Shown in pieces: positions 23,058-34,863 of a stretch of DNA of 64,000 nucleotides; within the stretch, counting starts at the first letter, position 1; every line of letters starts with the position of its first letter. Source of the stretch: Akanthomyces muscarius (Eukaryota > Ascomycota > Sordariomycetes > Hypocreales > Cordycipitaceae). The notes under the pieces are model-generated. The model was not told the origin of the DNA. It searched no databases and worked only from the letters and a program-made list of their open reading frames with translations. The DNA lies in assembly GCF_028009165.1 (NCBI RefSeq), contig NC_079245.1, positions 3,162,001 through 3,226,000 of the forward strand. The letters run 5' to 3'. The position numbers and the translations under genes are program-made.

Positions 23058-26000
23058 CAGACGAAGAACTAAATCTACGGGCTGAGAGGAGACACTTCAT
23101 TTACTTGGGGTTCGGCCTCTGCGCACCCGGGGCCGACGGCTGATCCGTCAACCGAATGCCACGGAGCCGGATCTCGAAAAAGCCGCGGGCGCCTCTGTCT
23201 CAAAAAGCCATCATTTGCATTGCATTTGCTTTCGGGGTCTCGGGACACGAGTGCGAGAAGTAGCCAAGCACACCACCCTGTCTGGGAGAAATTTCGGGGT
23301 TAAAGTGCGATTCAGAACTAACAACGCCCATTCCAGCGCCAGTAGTATAAAAATCAGGTTATATTTTGGTTTACTGGCGGCCGTGTTTTGAGTCAGTGCC
23401 AAGACAAGAAAGACCTGTGTGCTGTGAGCCTCGTCATGCTTTCCTTTTCAACGTCCATTGACAGGCCTGCCCGCTCTCATGCTAACGACAGGGGTGAGGA
23501 GGTGTCGACTTCCGCATATCAGGACATCTATTGGGCAAGCTCTCTCAGCTCCGAAATGTGGCCTTATTTGTCGGCCGAGCCTTGTAAGTGGTTGAGCCAC
23601 TCTTCAGCAGAGCAACAAGCCACTTTTTCTCAAAGGATCAAACAAGGTCTGACAAAGTTTCCACTGGTAGCAGGGCCGTTACTAGCATGCTAGGGTATCG
23701 GAAGAGCGAGTAGTTGGAGTCGGACGACCCGCCTGCGTCGCTTGTCCGTAGGCCCTGTCCAGCGGCCCCTCTCATGGCGGATGCGCGCCCATGCTCTCCC
23801 ATCGTAGGATACGCTGACAGAAGACGTCTCCCCTTCTCGGCGCCGTATTGTTATCCACTGGCCTGTTTCTTTTCTCCGGACGTTGCTCTGCAGGACTGCC
23901 GTGGCGCGGCAAAACTCAGGCTAGTAGGGGGATCCCCCCCTCAAAACCGTAAGCACCATGATTACAAGTAAAAGATTAAAATACGCAAAATTGTGGACGG
24001 TTAAGATGGGAAGCATGTCACTGCAAGACAGTAATGATACTCCGTACAAAACCCTCACAAGCTCCCTCCGAGATAACAATTGCGGAGAAAGAGCGAATCG
24101 TCATGCCCAGGCATGGATGCAAGGAAAGGGTACAGATAAAATGGGCAAAATGATGTTACACGGGTTGATTTCAAAGCCGGCCCTTTCTGCCAATCTGAGT
24201 AAACCTATCCCCCGACGGCCAAAATATACATATATTTATAAATAAATGGTCGGCCAATGCCGATGAAGCATCGCCAGCCCTGAAAGCACTGGAAGCGTCA
24301 GTGTATTAGTCAAGTTAGTAGTTTAGTATTTAGTCAGGCAATCAGGCTTGTAAATCCATTCCTCTCAGCCGTACACCAAGCCAAAGTAGGGCACTGACTG
24401 GCAGCGAACAGCCCGTAGTCTCAGCCGCCCCGGAGTTTTCGGACCAGGGGGCTCCCAACCACCATGGCCAACCCATCATCCAAACGACGGCGTCCCGACG
24501 GACTCCGGCGCAGCCGCAGGACGCTAAAACTCAGGGTGCCAAGCCAGGCCAACCCTCCCAACAAGCCCACTGGGCATGAACCTAGAGGAGGGCTTGCTTG
24601 CCTGCACGTTACAGATGTTGTCGTGGTCATTTACCTTGCCCTGCCGCCCACTGATCTTGCAGGAGTTAAGGCCGCATTACGAAAATAAAAAAAACCCCCC
24701 TTTAGATTTGATGCAGAACCCAGAGGGAGACACGAGTAATTCACCGTATGTTTTCTCTACCCGGATCCCTTTGTAACTTTGGCGGTGAGTTCCTGACAAA
24801 AGGCTCGTCTGGCCAGTGGACTCAATCTCGACTGGGCATGCTCTCCGATTTGCAAATGTCCGCCCACTAGTCGCGTGGTTTCCGCTCGCTGTACAACCTT
24901 CGTAATCACCGAGTGACGGGAGTTCGGGCGTCTAATAGTACCACAACTGGAGTTAACCACGCAACCAACATCATGCTTCACAGGCGGGACGGGGCTAGTT
25001 TTCGCCTCCTCGCGTCTCGGTGCTTGGGCTGGTGCCACCAAACACTCGTTTTCCCTGTTTCCATTCCGGGCCTTGGGTGCAACTTACACGCCAAGAGGGA
25101 GCCGAGTAGGTAGCATCCGGCCCTTGCCTAACCCTGGCAGCTTTTCTTCCCTTGGTAATCCGGATGCATTCAACCACTGTAATGCCATTCATTGGAGACC
25201 CCAAGAAAGTGATTTGACGGAATCTCCGTGGACTCTCTAGCCATCGAGTTCGGAGATCGAGGCCGGGTATTGCGTGTCTCGCAATGGAGACCCATGTTGC
25301 TTGCAACTCACACCTTGACTGGTGTGCGGTGCATATCCTTCTGGCAATGTATAGGAACACGCCGTTGATTTTTTTTCCCAGTCGTACATCCTCTTATCCC
25401 CTTTGTCCATTCCTGCACCTCACTCCATCATTTGTGCACCAGCGCCCCAGTTCTACCTTGCCTAGCTCACGCACGAGTTGATGGCCGATGAGCCAAGCAG
25501 CTAAGAAAATCTCACCACTCTCTGTGATCATCAGTCCACAAGTAGGAAAACCACGGAACATCAGCCAGCAGCAACACGACAAAAGTCATAGAGCAACAAG
25601 AGTTTACAAAAGGCCTTGATGAAACCCAAACCTACTATAGATTTCTTGTACTATGTCTTTTCTCCTCCCGCAACTAACACAACATCTTCCAATCACATTA
25701 GGCTTTTAACCAATCTTGATTCTTTTTTTCCCTCCTCTTTTTCCGAGCCTTATAAGCATTTCCCGATTCCGTAAGAGCAAGATCTACGACCTGTAGAAAA
25801 AAAACGGCAGACTGGTAGAAGTCCAAGTCACACACACAGCTCCTTTGTTGGGCTGATTTATTCCTCCAACCCGCAAACAAGACAAAACACACACCCCCTT
25901 GCCTTGTCACCCACTCATCAGCACCGCATCGTCATCGCCCGCACACGCCCCCTTTCTCCGGAGAAGTCGAGCGTACGCCCTCCCTGGCCAGGCCTTTTTC

Positions 26001-26666
26001 AGTGGAGTTTTTGGCTCACTTGTTAACCGCGAGCCCGGTCGCAACAGCGGCCCTAGGTAGCAAAAAGGCAAGTGAGTGAGAGCGAGCGACTGAGTGAGAA
26101 AAGCTTCCAGCGGCCTCTCCGGCTTTGACACCGCCCGAAGTCCGCCCACCACCAAGCCTACCTACTCAGTAAACCTACGCAGCTATATACAATCGCTTTC
26201 ACACACCCAGGGCCAGCCCAGCCTGGCTGTCCACCCCTCCCTCCCCAAGTCTAACAAGACGCCACCCCCCCGGAGCTACTGAGTAGCAAAGACAAAGCCA
26301 GGCCTTTCCTTTTCAAATTCGTCGCCTCTTGCGTTTTGCACAAAAGCGCCTGGATGCCCGCCGCATGACGGGCCAGCCACGAAACCTCAAAGCCTCACCA
26401 CTTCTCCTCCTCCTTTCAGCTCAAAACTGTGTTGCTCCCCCATAGTCGCCAACATAGATTAAACATCTATACTTTATCTATTTGCCTTTGGGATAAGAAC
26501 GCAAACACAAACTCGCATCTACAACACGAGGCTCCAACTCTCCAGTACACAATCACTGTCGACGACTACTACCACACACCACAGTGGCGATACACCCCAA
26601 ACTACTTTATTTATCATACAGCCCACTTCCCGCCGCGGCCGCCACCAAGCTGAACAGGTCGCCCAC

Positions 26667-26674
26667 CTATATAC
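26667..26674 (+). promoter_or_regulatory. Possible TATA element of the DUF3237 gene
   Basis: CTATATAC lies about 160 bp upstream of the ATG at 26835 and is the only strong TATA-like word in the proximal promoter. Assignment rests on position alone. Confidence 0.3.
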
Positions 26675-26834
26675 AGCCCCGACGCTGCTTTGCACCATCC
26701 TCCCCCCCCCAAACCAACATTACAAATTATTAGCCATCTCCATTCATCCGTCCACTGGTGACGGGCCTTGATCTCGTTGGAGAATCGCTCCATCTATATT
26801 CCTCTTTCATACCTTCCATACACAGCAACCCATC

Positions 26835-27931
26835 ATGGCGACCGACACGACAGACTCCTCGTCCGTACCGACAAACTCCCAGGGCACCGACGCCCCTACA
26901 CCCGTCACGAGCCTGGCCAACGATGGCACCAGCCGACAAGGCGAGGACACTCTGGGATTCGGCTGGGACGGCAGCGCCTGTCTGCCCACTGCCTTTACCG
27001 CCGGCGGCGCCTCATCATCATCACCATCGTCATCACAGCAGCACTGCCAGAAGAAGCGCAAAGTCGACGACTCGGAGCTGGATCCTCGACTCATGGGGTA
27101 TGTAGCAGCACCAATACTCGATGGCTGCTCGGGCCAGTCCTACGATTTCATTTACTAACATGGATTAACCACAGTGTCTGCCCGACATCGAGGAGCATCG
27201 AGGAGCTCTCCAAGCGCTCGCTCGACCACTTCCCCAACCCCGACCTGCTCTTTCCCATGCCGGCCCTCGAGTTCGACTTTCGCATCGCCGTCTCCCTCAA
27301 CCCCGAGCTGTCGCGCTCCGAGAACAGAGTCCACAAGGAAATCATCACCGTCACCAGCGGTAAATGGTCGGGGACCTTTGGCAACGGTCGCGTTCTGGTA
27401 TGCACATCCATTCATCCTCTACCCCGTCCTCCTACCGTACAGGTTCCACTAACACACACAATCATAGGCTGGTGGATATGACCTCGGTCAAGCCCGTGGC
27501 TTCCGCCCAATTCGCATCGTCGAAGGCGCCTTTGTCCTGCAGACCGACGAAGCAGCTCCTGCAGTGTATGTTTCTTTCTGTTCTTTTCCCACATGATCGT
27601 CCTTTTTGTTTCCGTCGCTAACATGTTTCCTCAAAACAGCTTTGAGATGCGCACCCGTGGCTCCCTCTCTGGCCCTTGCAACGTTCTCGACGTCCTCCTG
27701 AGCCCCCGAAAGGCAAAGGACATTGACCCACGCCAGTACAGCTTCCGCATGTTCTGCACCGTCAAGGCGGCCGACAAGCGCTACGCCGAGCTTGTCAACT
27801 GCGGCCTCTGGGTTGCCAGCGGCGTTTGGAAGGGCGATGAGCTCATTATCGAGTAAGTATATCATCTGCTTCACAATTTTTTTGGAAGCACATTAATCTA
27901 ACTATCGCACAGTGCCTTCCGCGTCACGTAA
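26835..27931 (+). CDS. DUF3237 domain-containing protein, 271 aa
   Basis: Five exons (26835-27097, 27175-27397, 27468-27565, 27640-27852, 27913-27931) join in frame; the four introns are 60-77 nt. The N-terminal 88 residues are Ser/Thr-rich and low-complexity and contain a basic KKRK patch at the end, a possible nuclear signal. The rest matches the DUF3237 fold, a small lipocalin-like barrel: PMPALEFDFRIAVSL, EIITVTSGKWSGTFGNGRVL, GGYDLGQARGFRPIRIVEGAFVLQT, and a C-terminal GVWKGDELIIDAFRVT segment. The family occurs in bacteria and fungi and its biochemical role is unknown, so no function is assigned. The last exon codes for only six residues plus stop, an easy place for automated models to fail. 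The start is the first ATG after the CT-rich leader and precedes a good frame. Confidence 0.88.
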
Positions 27932-28751
27932 TTATTTGCACTCCACTAGATCGATTTGTCTCTTTCCTGCTCTTCATCACCCGGCGTTTCTATATCTCGG
28001 GACAGGTCCAGTATCTCTTAGGACTTTGCTTTTTTTCTCGGGTTTCTGCTACCATCTACCAGCTTGTGGTAATTTGTAATGTTTCGTTTCATTCGGCTTG
28101 GAGTTTTTGGGCATTTAGGTTGCATTTGCATATTGGCGCCCCGGAAAGGTCCTACGGACAATAAGATTGGTCCGAAGCTTGGTTTCGTTTTTTTGCCCTC
28201 ACCCAATTCATGAACATGTCAATCTTGTTCTTATCAACGATATCATGTAGAAATAACGCCCACAATACCACGGCAAATGAAAAGTACCCATCCCTGTGCG
28301 TCGTGACTCTCATCTCCTGTACTGTGGTGGGGTCCAATATCTGCATCTCAACCGGCCCGCTTGTGCGAAGAGCGACGGGCAAGCCTTAAGTCCGATATGG
28401 GCTTGCATGCTTGCAGCGAGACAGTCTTTCAGAGCAGCAGCGGTTTCGGAATGCTATAGGCGGCGGAGTTTCGCCGATAATTCGCCATTTGCAAAGCCAT
28501 AGGACAGGGCCAAGCTCCCGTGTGTTCCGAAAGGTCCGCTTCCGCCGAGCATGGCTTCCGCGGCGCCGGTTGCTAATCCGCAAGCCTTGAATGCAAAGGC
28601 GTTTATTGCTGTTAACTGCTGGGATTCATTACAGCAAAAGAAAGTCCCAATATGTGCAGGGTGTGACTCGCCCGCCACCTCCTTTTGCAGTAGGACTTCC
28701 GGGACCACATCTCTCAACGCAGCTCTCATATAGGTAGGTCCAGCGGTATTT
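27932..28751. other. Convergent 3' intergenic region
   Basis: Lies between the ends of the plus-strand DUF3237 gene and the minus-strand POP7 gene, so both 3' UTRs belong here. A 91-codon minus-strand frame at 28454-28729 has no recognisable domain and sits in the POP7 3' flank; it is not called. Confidence 0.5.
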
Positions 28752-29398
28752 TCACTTCAAGCTCACGACGACTTCCAGGCAGCTTAACCGACGGAGCCGG
28801 TTCTCATCGTCCTCTCCCTGCTCCGCCGCCTCCATCGCCGGCTCTCCCACCGCCGACACAACATCATCCACCGTCGCCACGGTCCCGGTCTTGACCGCCA
28901 CGCGGCAGCCGGCCTGCTGCTCGAACCAGCTGGCCAGGGAGAGCGTCTTCTCGACGGCCTTGCCGGTGCCCACGAGCGTGACGGTCGCGCCGTACTCGTC
29001 GTTGGCGCTGCGGGCGCTGGAGGCGCCTCTCTCCACGTCGCGCTGGAGGCTCTCGATGCGCGCGTGCAGCGACGCGTTCTTGCGCGCGGCCTGCGAGCTG
29101 CCGCCCGACTTGAGGGACCGGTCCAGCTGCTTGCGCACGCGCTTCACAGCCGACATGAAGGGCGTGCTGGAAGACACGTAGATGATGCGGTCTTTGGAGG
29201 ACGCGGGCAGAGACCGTCGAATGAGCGGCCGCTTGTGCAGCGCGGAGCCTGGATTCATTCTTGTCAGCGCCCTTGCGGCAAGCATACAAGTTTTGTTGGA
29301 GACGATGAGTCAAACGTACCTTTGGGTATAGGATTTAATTTTGTAGCAGACCCGATTGTCTTCCGTCTTTGCCATGTCGCTGCCTCATTGCTCGCCAT
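28752..29398 (-). CDS. POP7: RNase P/MRP protein subunit Pop7 (Rpp20-like), 191 aa
   Basis: Two exons on the minus strand, 29398-29320 and 29248-28752, are joined across a 71-nt intron with a GTACGT donor; the split codon gives Gly27. Pop7 is an Alba-fold protein that pairs with Pop6 and binds the P3 arm of RNase P and RNase MRP RNA, enzymes for tRNA 5' processing and rRNA maturation. The Alba core is recognisable: HKRPLIRR, then DRIIYVSSSTPFMSAVKRVRKQL (about residues 46-68), and the second half VTLVGTGKAVEKTLSLASWFEQQAGCRVAVKTGTV. An insertion rich in Ser/Ala/Arg separates the two halves, which is common in filamentous fungi, and an acidic tail follows. Start Met is at 29398 (MASNEAATWQRRKT), leaving about 630 bp to the divergent RAV2 gene. 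Confidence 0.9.
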
Positions 29399-30031
29399 AA
29401 TGCCAGATCTGCCTAGGCTGCAACTTTGCAGCCTGTTTAGTGTGTAGTTCAGGCAGCTGTGGAGGTCAAGTGGGTTTCTTCTCAAGATTCCAACGACGTG
29501 TTCTGTGAAATACTGGTAACAAATGGTTTGCAGTGAATGTGACTGATAGAGAAAAAGTTGTTCGACGGCGAAAAATGTTAGCATCTCCAAATCTGAGCGA
29601 CACTCCAAAAAGTTGCAGGTGCTGGGACCCACCTGCGCAGGCACAAGTGCGCTGTAAGGTATTGACCAACTCACAGGACTCTTCGAAATAGATTAAAGAA
29701 ATTAAAGAAACTCAAAATATATTGTTCTCAAAACTCTCACTAGCTACCTTATATCGACACTCTTTCCCAATACTATACGCAACATTGTGAAGCTCTGCTA
29801 CCGCCCGACCCCACGTCACGTCACCTGGTCCACCCTTCAACGACATCTGGGCTCCCCCATCGCAAGCTCCAACTTCAACCCTCTCTCGCATCAACAGCTT
29901 CCTCGTCTGCCTGCACACGCCAACCACAAGGGAAATGGCTGCCTGCGCAGCGCTGCAGCCGCCTCCTTAGCTCCCCTCTTGTTCATCGCCTTCCCCCCGC
30001 CTCACAAAACGAACACGTCTTTCAACACACC
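29399..30031. promoter_or_regulatory. Divergent promoter region between POP7 and RAV2
   Basis: 633 bp separates two start codons that face away from each other. The RAV2 side is pyrimidine-rich close to the ATG. I see no coding exon or clear TATA box. Confidence 0.5.
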
Positions 30032-31285
30032 ATGTCACTGGCCATCTGGCCGCCCATCTCCCCAGAGGAGCTGAAGGTTAAACTGGCAGAGACCTTGGTA
30101 CATTTTCCATCTCTCTTTTTGCTGTTGTCTTTTCGCCCGCCTTCTTTCCTTTATTTGCCCTTCCATTCTCTACCCACGATGCTGATTCGTCTTCAGAACA
30201 ATGAACTCGCCTGGATAACGACTGAGAGTCTGGAGGTATGCCGCGACCTCAAGCATGGCCTCGAGGACTGCTATGCGCTGCTCGCGCCCATTGACCCGGG
30301 TAGCACGCTCGTCATGAGCACGCCGCGCAACGAAAAGGTCAAGGGCACAATAACCCGCGTGGGCACCCGCCTCGTCAAAGGCGTAAGTTCATGAAACGCC
30401 CATCGACAAGCAACCACTAAGCCGAGATTGACCGCGAAACAGACCTTGAACCTCCAACTCCGAACTACATCGACCACGTCCCTCACCATTGCCCCAAACC
30501 AACCCATCTACATCCCCGCCCTCGACTCGCTCTACACACACCTCACCGAGGCCGTCAACCTCCTCGACGTCGTGCTAAGCCAGCAGCACCCGCACCACCC
30601 ACCGGACGCCGCGACGCTTGCATCCTCCCTCACCCTCCTCGCCGAGTCGCTCGACCAGGCCGCCGCGCTCCTCAAGGGCCGACCCCTCACCGAGTCCGAT
30701 CCGACATGGCAGACGAGCTCCTGCCCCTCGCAGCACTTTACCGCGGCGACAAGCACCAGCGGTACCCCTGGTGGCGGCGGATCTGGAGGCGTAGGTGCTT
30801 TCGCGGCCAGCTTTACGGCCGGCGGCGGCGGCGGCAGCGCCAACAGCAACCCCATCAGCTTCCACATTGGCATACAGGAGAGCTGCGTCGTGCTCTGGCT
30901 GCGCGTGCTGGAGCCCGCGAACGCGCCCGTGCACTTTGGCGTCAAGCTCGGCCTCGCCATCGGTACGGTGCGCCGCCTGGAGCATGACGAGATGGACACC
31001 GTCTTCCACTACAACGCGTCGGGTGATGGCTCAACGCTGGGCCATAAAAGGGGCCGCGGTGGCGGCGATAGCGGGCCGGTTCTGTCCGGAACACGCAGCG
31101 GAAACGGCAAATCTGGCGGCGGCAGTGGTGCTGCCGAAGGGGTGCATGTCCGAGAAAAGGTCCGGGTCGTCAGTGCCGACCCGTCGCTGATTTCTCTCTT
31201 CTCTAAACTCGGCTACCTCAGCTCTGTCCTGGGACAGACACGCCGCAACCTAGCTGCGGTGCTCGGGGGCTTTCCACAAGACTAG
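30032..31285 (+). CDS. RAV2: RAVE complex subunit Rav2 / Rogdi family, 364 aa
   Basis: Three exons (30032-30097, 30197-30382, 30443-31285) join in frame across 99-nt and 60-nt introns, both between codons. The family (yeast Rav2, animal Rogdi) is part of the complex that reassembles V-ATPase V1 and V0 sectors on vacuolar and endosomal membranes. Family features are the N-terminal helical start MSLAIWPPISPEELKVKLAETLNNELAW (given here in pieces: exon 1 ends at ETL, exon 2 opens NNELAWITTESLEV), the helix LEVCRDLKHGLEDCYALL, a beta segment with ITRVGTRLVKG, and the C-terminal LISLFSKLGYLSSVLGQTRRNLAAVLG. Two Gly/Ser-rich linkers (about residues 180-205 and 285-325) are insertions of low complexity. 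Divergent from POP7 and convergent with the NIPSNAP gene, with 347 bp between the stop codons. Confidence 0.88.
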
Positions 31286-31632
31286 CGTGCAAGTAATACG
31301 AGTAAATAAGAAACGAAATGTCAAATGATTAATGCAGTCATCATCTCAACAATGCAATGGAGCTTTTCAATGATGCACATATGCTATTGAGTCCAGTTTT
31401 GCTGGTAAAAGACGTACAAAATGGCTGTTGTACAGGTTCTCCCTCACCGAAAGCCACTACAAAGAAATATGACCAAACGCATACATATCCCGCCTCCAGC
31501 CCAGTTGTGGCTCTCCGATTAAAGACAGTCCACTTGATTCTTTAACAAAGGAAATAATTGCCCCGACGGCCAACGGGTCGCTTCATCTATATGCCTGCCG
31601 CAGATGGAAACGTCAAAATGCAAACGGTGCGA
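31286..31632. other. Convergent 3' intergenic region (RAV2 / NIPSNAP)
   Basis: 347 bp between two facing stop codons. It carries both 3' UTRs and no coding signal that I recognise. Confidence 0.5.
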
Positions 31633-32758
31633 CTAGGCCACGGGAGACCACGGCATGGGGATCAGCACGCGAGACTGCATGTTTTGGATCAAAGGCACAG
31701 TCTTGTGCACAGTGTCGCTCCAACCTTCCACGGACCAGCTCTTCTCTCGACGGTCTCGGCGCTCCTCCAAGTTGGCAAACTGCCAGAGGTGGTGGACGGT
31801 GTTGAGGTCACCAATTTGGACAAACCAGGCACCAACGCCTTCCATGACCTCACGGCGAGCCTTGAGACCGCGTCTCCAGTGAGTCTCCCACTCGAGCAGG
31901 TTGCCAGGGTGAAGCGTGTAGGATCGAAGCTCAAAGACACCACCAAGTTGTCTGGGCGGGGTCGTCGGCCAGAAGGAGAACTCTTGCATGAGGTCAATCT
32001 TCTTGGAGTCGATGAGCTTGTGAAGCTTTCTGTTATGCTCGGCGAACTCGGGGTGGTTGCAAATGGAATGGCGAGACTGGTGGTATCCCTCATACTTCTG
32101 ATACTCCCAAATGTGAACTGTGAAAAGCCATTAGCCACTGATACTTTGTATTCGTCAAACCCAGCTTACTGAATGTATCACAGTCGCCAATCTCTGTCCT
32201 CCAGCTTCCTACGAGATGAACCTTATTCTCGGGTCGGTTGGCAATGGTAGGGTACCAGTTGCCGACGAGATCGACGTACTCGTCAACCTTGTCAGGCTTG
32301 ACGCGGTGGAAAACTATCGAGTGGACGTATTTGCCGCGGGCGAGAACCTGGCTGAAGCTAGCCTCGAGCTGCGCCTCCATCTCACGGCCCTCCTTTGTGC
32401 CGTAGATGAGGTTGGACAGCGGTCCCGACTTCTTGCCGGACGTTTCGGTCGAAGAGGCGGCGGCGGTGGCTCCTGCAGAGGTCTTGGGTGAGCTGTCTGC
32501 GGGCGCGGCAGACTCTTCTTGGGGGTGTTTGTGGGCATCAAACGCACGAGCTCCTTGTTCCTTCTGTGCCTGGGCAAGCTTCTCTCGAAAATTCTTCTGC
32601 TTCTCGTGAAATGCCTCGACAGACGACTTGGCCGGGTCAACGTCGCCCATGCTGGGCGTCTTGGACTGCATCGCAGCCGTCGCGCTCATGGCCCGGACCC
32701 CGGAGCGCGCTGCAGCGGCAGCGGCCAGGGCCGGGCGAGAGAGCCGACCGGGAAGCAT
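31633..32758 (-). CDS. NIPSNAP family protein, mitochondrial, 357 aa
   Basis: Minus-strand exons 32758-32170 and 32117-31633 join across a 52-nt intron with GTAAGC donor; the split codon gives Ile197. The N-terminus MLPGRLSRPALAAAAAARSGVRAM is an Arg/Ala-rich presequence typical of matrix import. A charged, Gln/Lys-rich helix follows (about 40-90), then a Ser/Ala linker, then two ferredoxin-like NIPSNAP domains: the first around YVHSIVFHRVKPDKVDEYVDLVGNWYP and VHLVGSWRTEIGDCDTFIHIWEY, the second around VFELRSYTLHPGNLLEWETHW and WFVQIGDLNTVHHLWQF, ending in SRVLIPMPWSPVA. Family members are mitochondrial; in mammals they act in mitophagy and metabolism, while fungal roles are unsettled. The start is the first Met in the presequence. 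It shares an 858-bp divergent promoter with ATP18. Confidence 0.92.
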
Positions 32759-33616
32759 GGTTTTTGGGGGCGGTTTGTCGAGGAGGTGAAACTCGAAGGA
32801 GTATCACAGCGCGCGCAACAAACAGACAAGACGCTCGATACGGGCGGCTTTATTCTAGCGCGTCCTAAGATCGAGGCAGAAACGAGACGAGACGACAGAA
32901 GCGGAGTAGAGAGGCAGGCCGCGAGAGAGCGAGCGAGGCAGAGCACAGAGAAGCTAGGAAGGAGCCGTTCGTTGAGCAGCTAGGCCAAACTGGAGGGTTG
33001 CTCCTGCTGGTGATTGGGTGTGGCAGAAGAGGAGGTTGCAGTCGATAATGGTGGTCACCCCGCACTTTGTATTGCAGAAGTAGCGGCAGGACGTGTGTCG
33101 CAGATTCGAGGTGGTGGCGTGGCAGACGGTGCGGTAATGGCTGCGTTCTTATTGCTTGGGAGTGCAGGAGCTTGGCTGCGAGCAAGCCTCAGCAAGGTAC
33201 GTCGGTATTACTACCACCATGACTACTACCTAGTCTGATGCCTCCGCATTCTGGGTGGAGCCTCTCCCCTCCACTGGCTGAGCTTTCTGGCTACCAATCA
33301 TACGCGCCGCTTGATATCCACCTCGGAGCGCTGGCTGGTCGCGGCTTTGGCAGGCCACGCTCTCACGTGAGCTGACGCCTGAGGTCCAAACGCTGGACTT
33401 GTGCTTTGGCTACCAGTAGTCACTCGGCCCGGAGAAACACGTACCGCCGACTTCCGAAGTTTCCCCCTGCCTCAGGCCCAGACTTCTGATTCGCCGAACG
33501 CCAGGCTTGCTAGGAGCTTTGCTGAGGGTAGACGAAAAAGGCTCGTTCCATCCCAACCTCAAAACAACCACTCAATTCCCACCCGTTCCGCCGCAGATAC
33601 ATATACAACCGCCATC
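32759..33616. promoter_or_regulatory. Divergent promoter region between the NIPSNAP gene and ATP18
   Basis: 858 bp between two outward-facing mitochondrial-protein genes. No coding exon is supported. Shared regulation of the pair is possible but not demonstrated by any motif I can identify. Confidence 0.5.
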
Positions 33617-34125
33617 ATGTCTTGGCTCGGCGTCGCTCCCCTCAAGAAGTTCCCGGCTCCTTTCCGTACGTCAATTGCCGCCAGCGTCACGCGCGCCGTT
33701 CCACCGCCGCCGTGGTGCCGGCCCCCCGAACGATCCCGAGTTTTCTTGCTAACCGCCATCCAAACCCGCAGTGAAGCCCTACTGGCCCTTCTTCGTTGCC
33801 GGTACGTAATGCGCAAATGCAACTCCGAATTCGACGACAATCGCAGCCTCGGTCCCGCGACCCAATCGCAAAACCTACGAGTCTCGAAATGCGGACTTGG
33901 GGGAAACGCCCCCGTGATGGAGGCGAAACATTGCTAACTCGACCTACAGGTGCTGTTATTGCCTACGGCGCCAACTCTGCCCAGAACGCCATGATGGCCT
34001 GTACGTTGACCTTATCCGCGATCTTGGATTCGACCCCGGAAACCCAATTTGCTGACTTGATTCTAGCCGACGAGTGGAAGAACGATCCCCGCAACCCCAA
34101 CGCCAAGACTGCTGGCGGCCACTAA
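33617..34125 (+). CDS. ATP18: F1Fo ATP synthase subunit j (Atp18), 62 aa
   Basis: Four exons (33617-33665, 33772-33801, 33950-34000, 34067-34125) join to a 62-residue protein; every junction preserves frame. The introns are 106, 148 and 66 nt, so the gene has more intron than coding sequence. Subunit j is a small single-span protein of the Fo membrane sector in the mitochondrial inner membrane that helps hold synthase dimers. The sequence begins MSWLGVAPLKKFPAPFLKPYW as in fungal Atp18, followed by one membrane helix (WPFFVAGAVIAYGANSAQN) and a hydrophilic tail ending NPNAKTAGGH. Exon 2 is only 30 nt, and no single exon would be found by ordinary ORF length filters. The start is fixed by the conserved N-terminus, which needs no cleaved presequence. 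Confidence 0.93.
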
Positions 34126-34863
34126 ACATATCTTGAACGAAGAGGAGGAAGGAAGCGACAACGAGGGACCGAGCATACCAACTGGATGCAGCGAATGCAG
34201 CCAAAACCGAACCGTCTGATTGTATCATAGACTCGCATATCGGGCATAATAGACCCTTTGTACTCGACCATCAACGACCGCGAGTGACTATTCTTTTCTT
34301 TGACGTCTCGACGAGTGTGCTAGAGGGCTGAGAATTGGAAGTTGGGCAATGCGATGGTGTCGCATCATTCAAGGGGCCCTTGTCGTATAAAATGGCCTGG
34401 TTTTCTTAGGACACCGTCGTTCGTGGCCTCTCCTGATTTTCCAGAAGGCAGTGTATTGCTGAAGCAGGCATGTATATCTGTAAACTTGACATTCAATTCT
34501 TCTTTTTAGCATTGCCACGTAATTCTTCACTGTTCCTTGCATCTCGCCATTTGTATTATTGATCGTGGTTGAAAAACTGTCACTGATACGGCGTATGACG
34601 CTGCTCGCCGGAAACCCACCCAACACTAACGAGAAACGAGCCATGACATCCGACCACGGCTTTGGCATCTCACTCCAACAACTCATATTCCGCGACGTCA
34701 ACTATCGCGCGATTAAAGATCTCCTTCCCTATTCTTCGGTCTTCCACTCGTTCCTTGTTTTCAATTTTTCATGAACGGTGCCTTTCGTTCGCTCCGCCCT
34801 CTGAAATTCTGTGTCGCGATTTTGAAAGTCTCATATCAGCCATCGGCCCTCACCATCCGCACC
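34126..34863. other. Intergenic between ATP18 and the serine hydrolase gene
   Basis: 738 bp with the ATP18 3' UTR and the promoter and leader of the downstream gene. An in-frame upstream ATG at 34771 may extend the next protein. Nothing else recognisable. Confidence 0.5.

Larger units (their letters stand above)
14668..26834. other. 12-kb gene desert
   Basis: No exon series, domain or RNA gene could be supported across this interval. Frames are short, both strands are equally open, and none shows splice-consistent extension. The longest candidate is a 172-codon minus-strand frame at 16387-16905 with a natural-looking composition but no recognisable family. Contents worth noting are a CCTA/TAGG inverted cluster (19096-19164), an 8-bp tandem repeat (19449-19488), a 13-G run (21673-21685), a 30-A run (23006-23035) next to a CG palindrome, and from about 25900 the presumed promoter of the DUF3237 gene. 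Overall base composition is mixed rather than extremely AT-rich, so this does not look like a classic RIP-mutated AT isochore. Confidence 0.5.

Noticed and set aside
28454..28729. 91-codon minus-strand frame behind POP7
   Set aside because: Lies in the expected POP7 3' flank and matches no domain I know.
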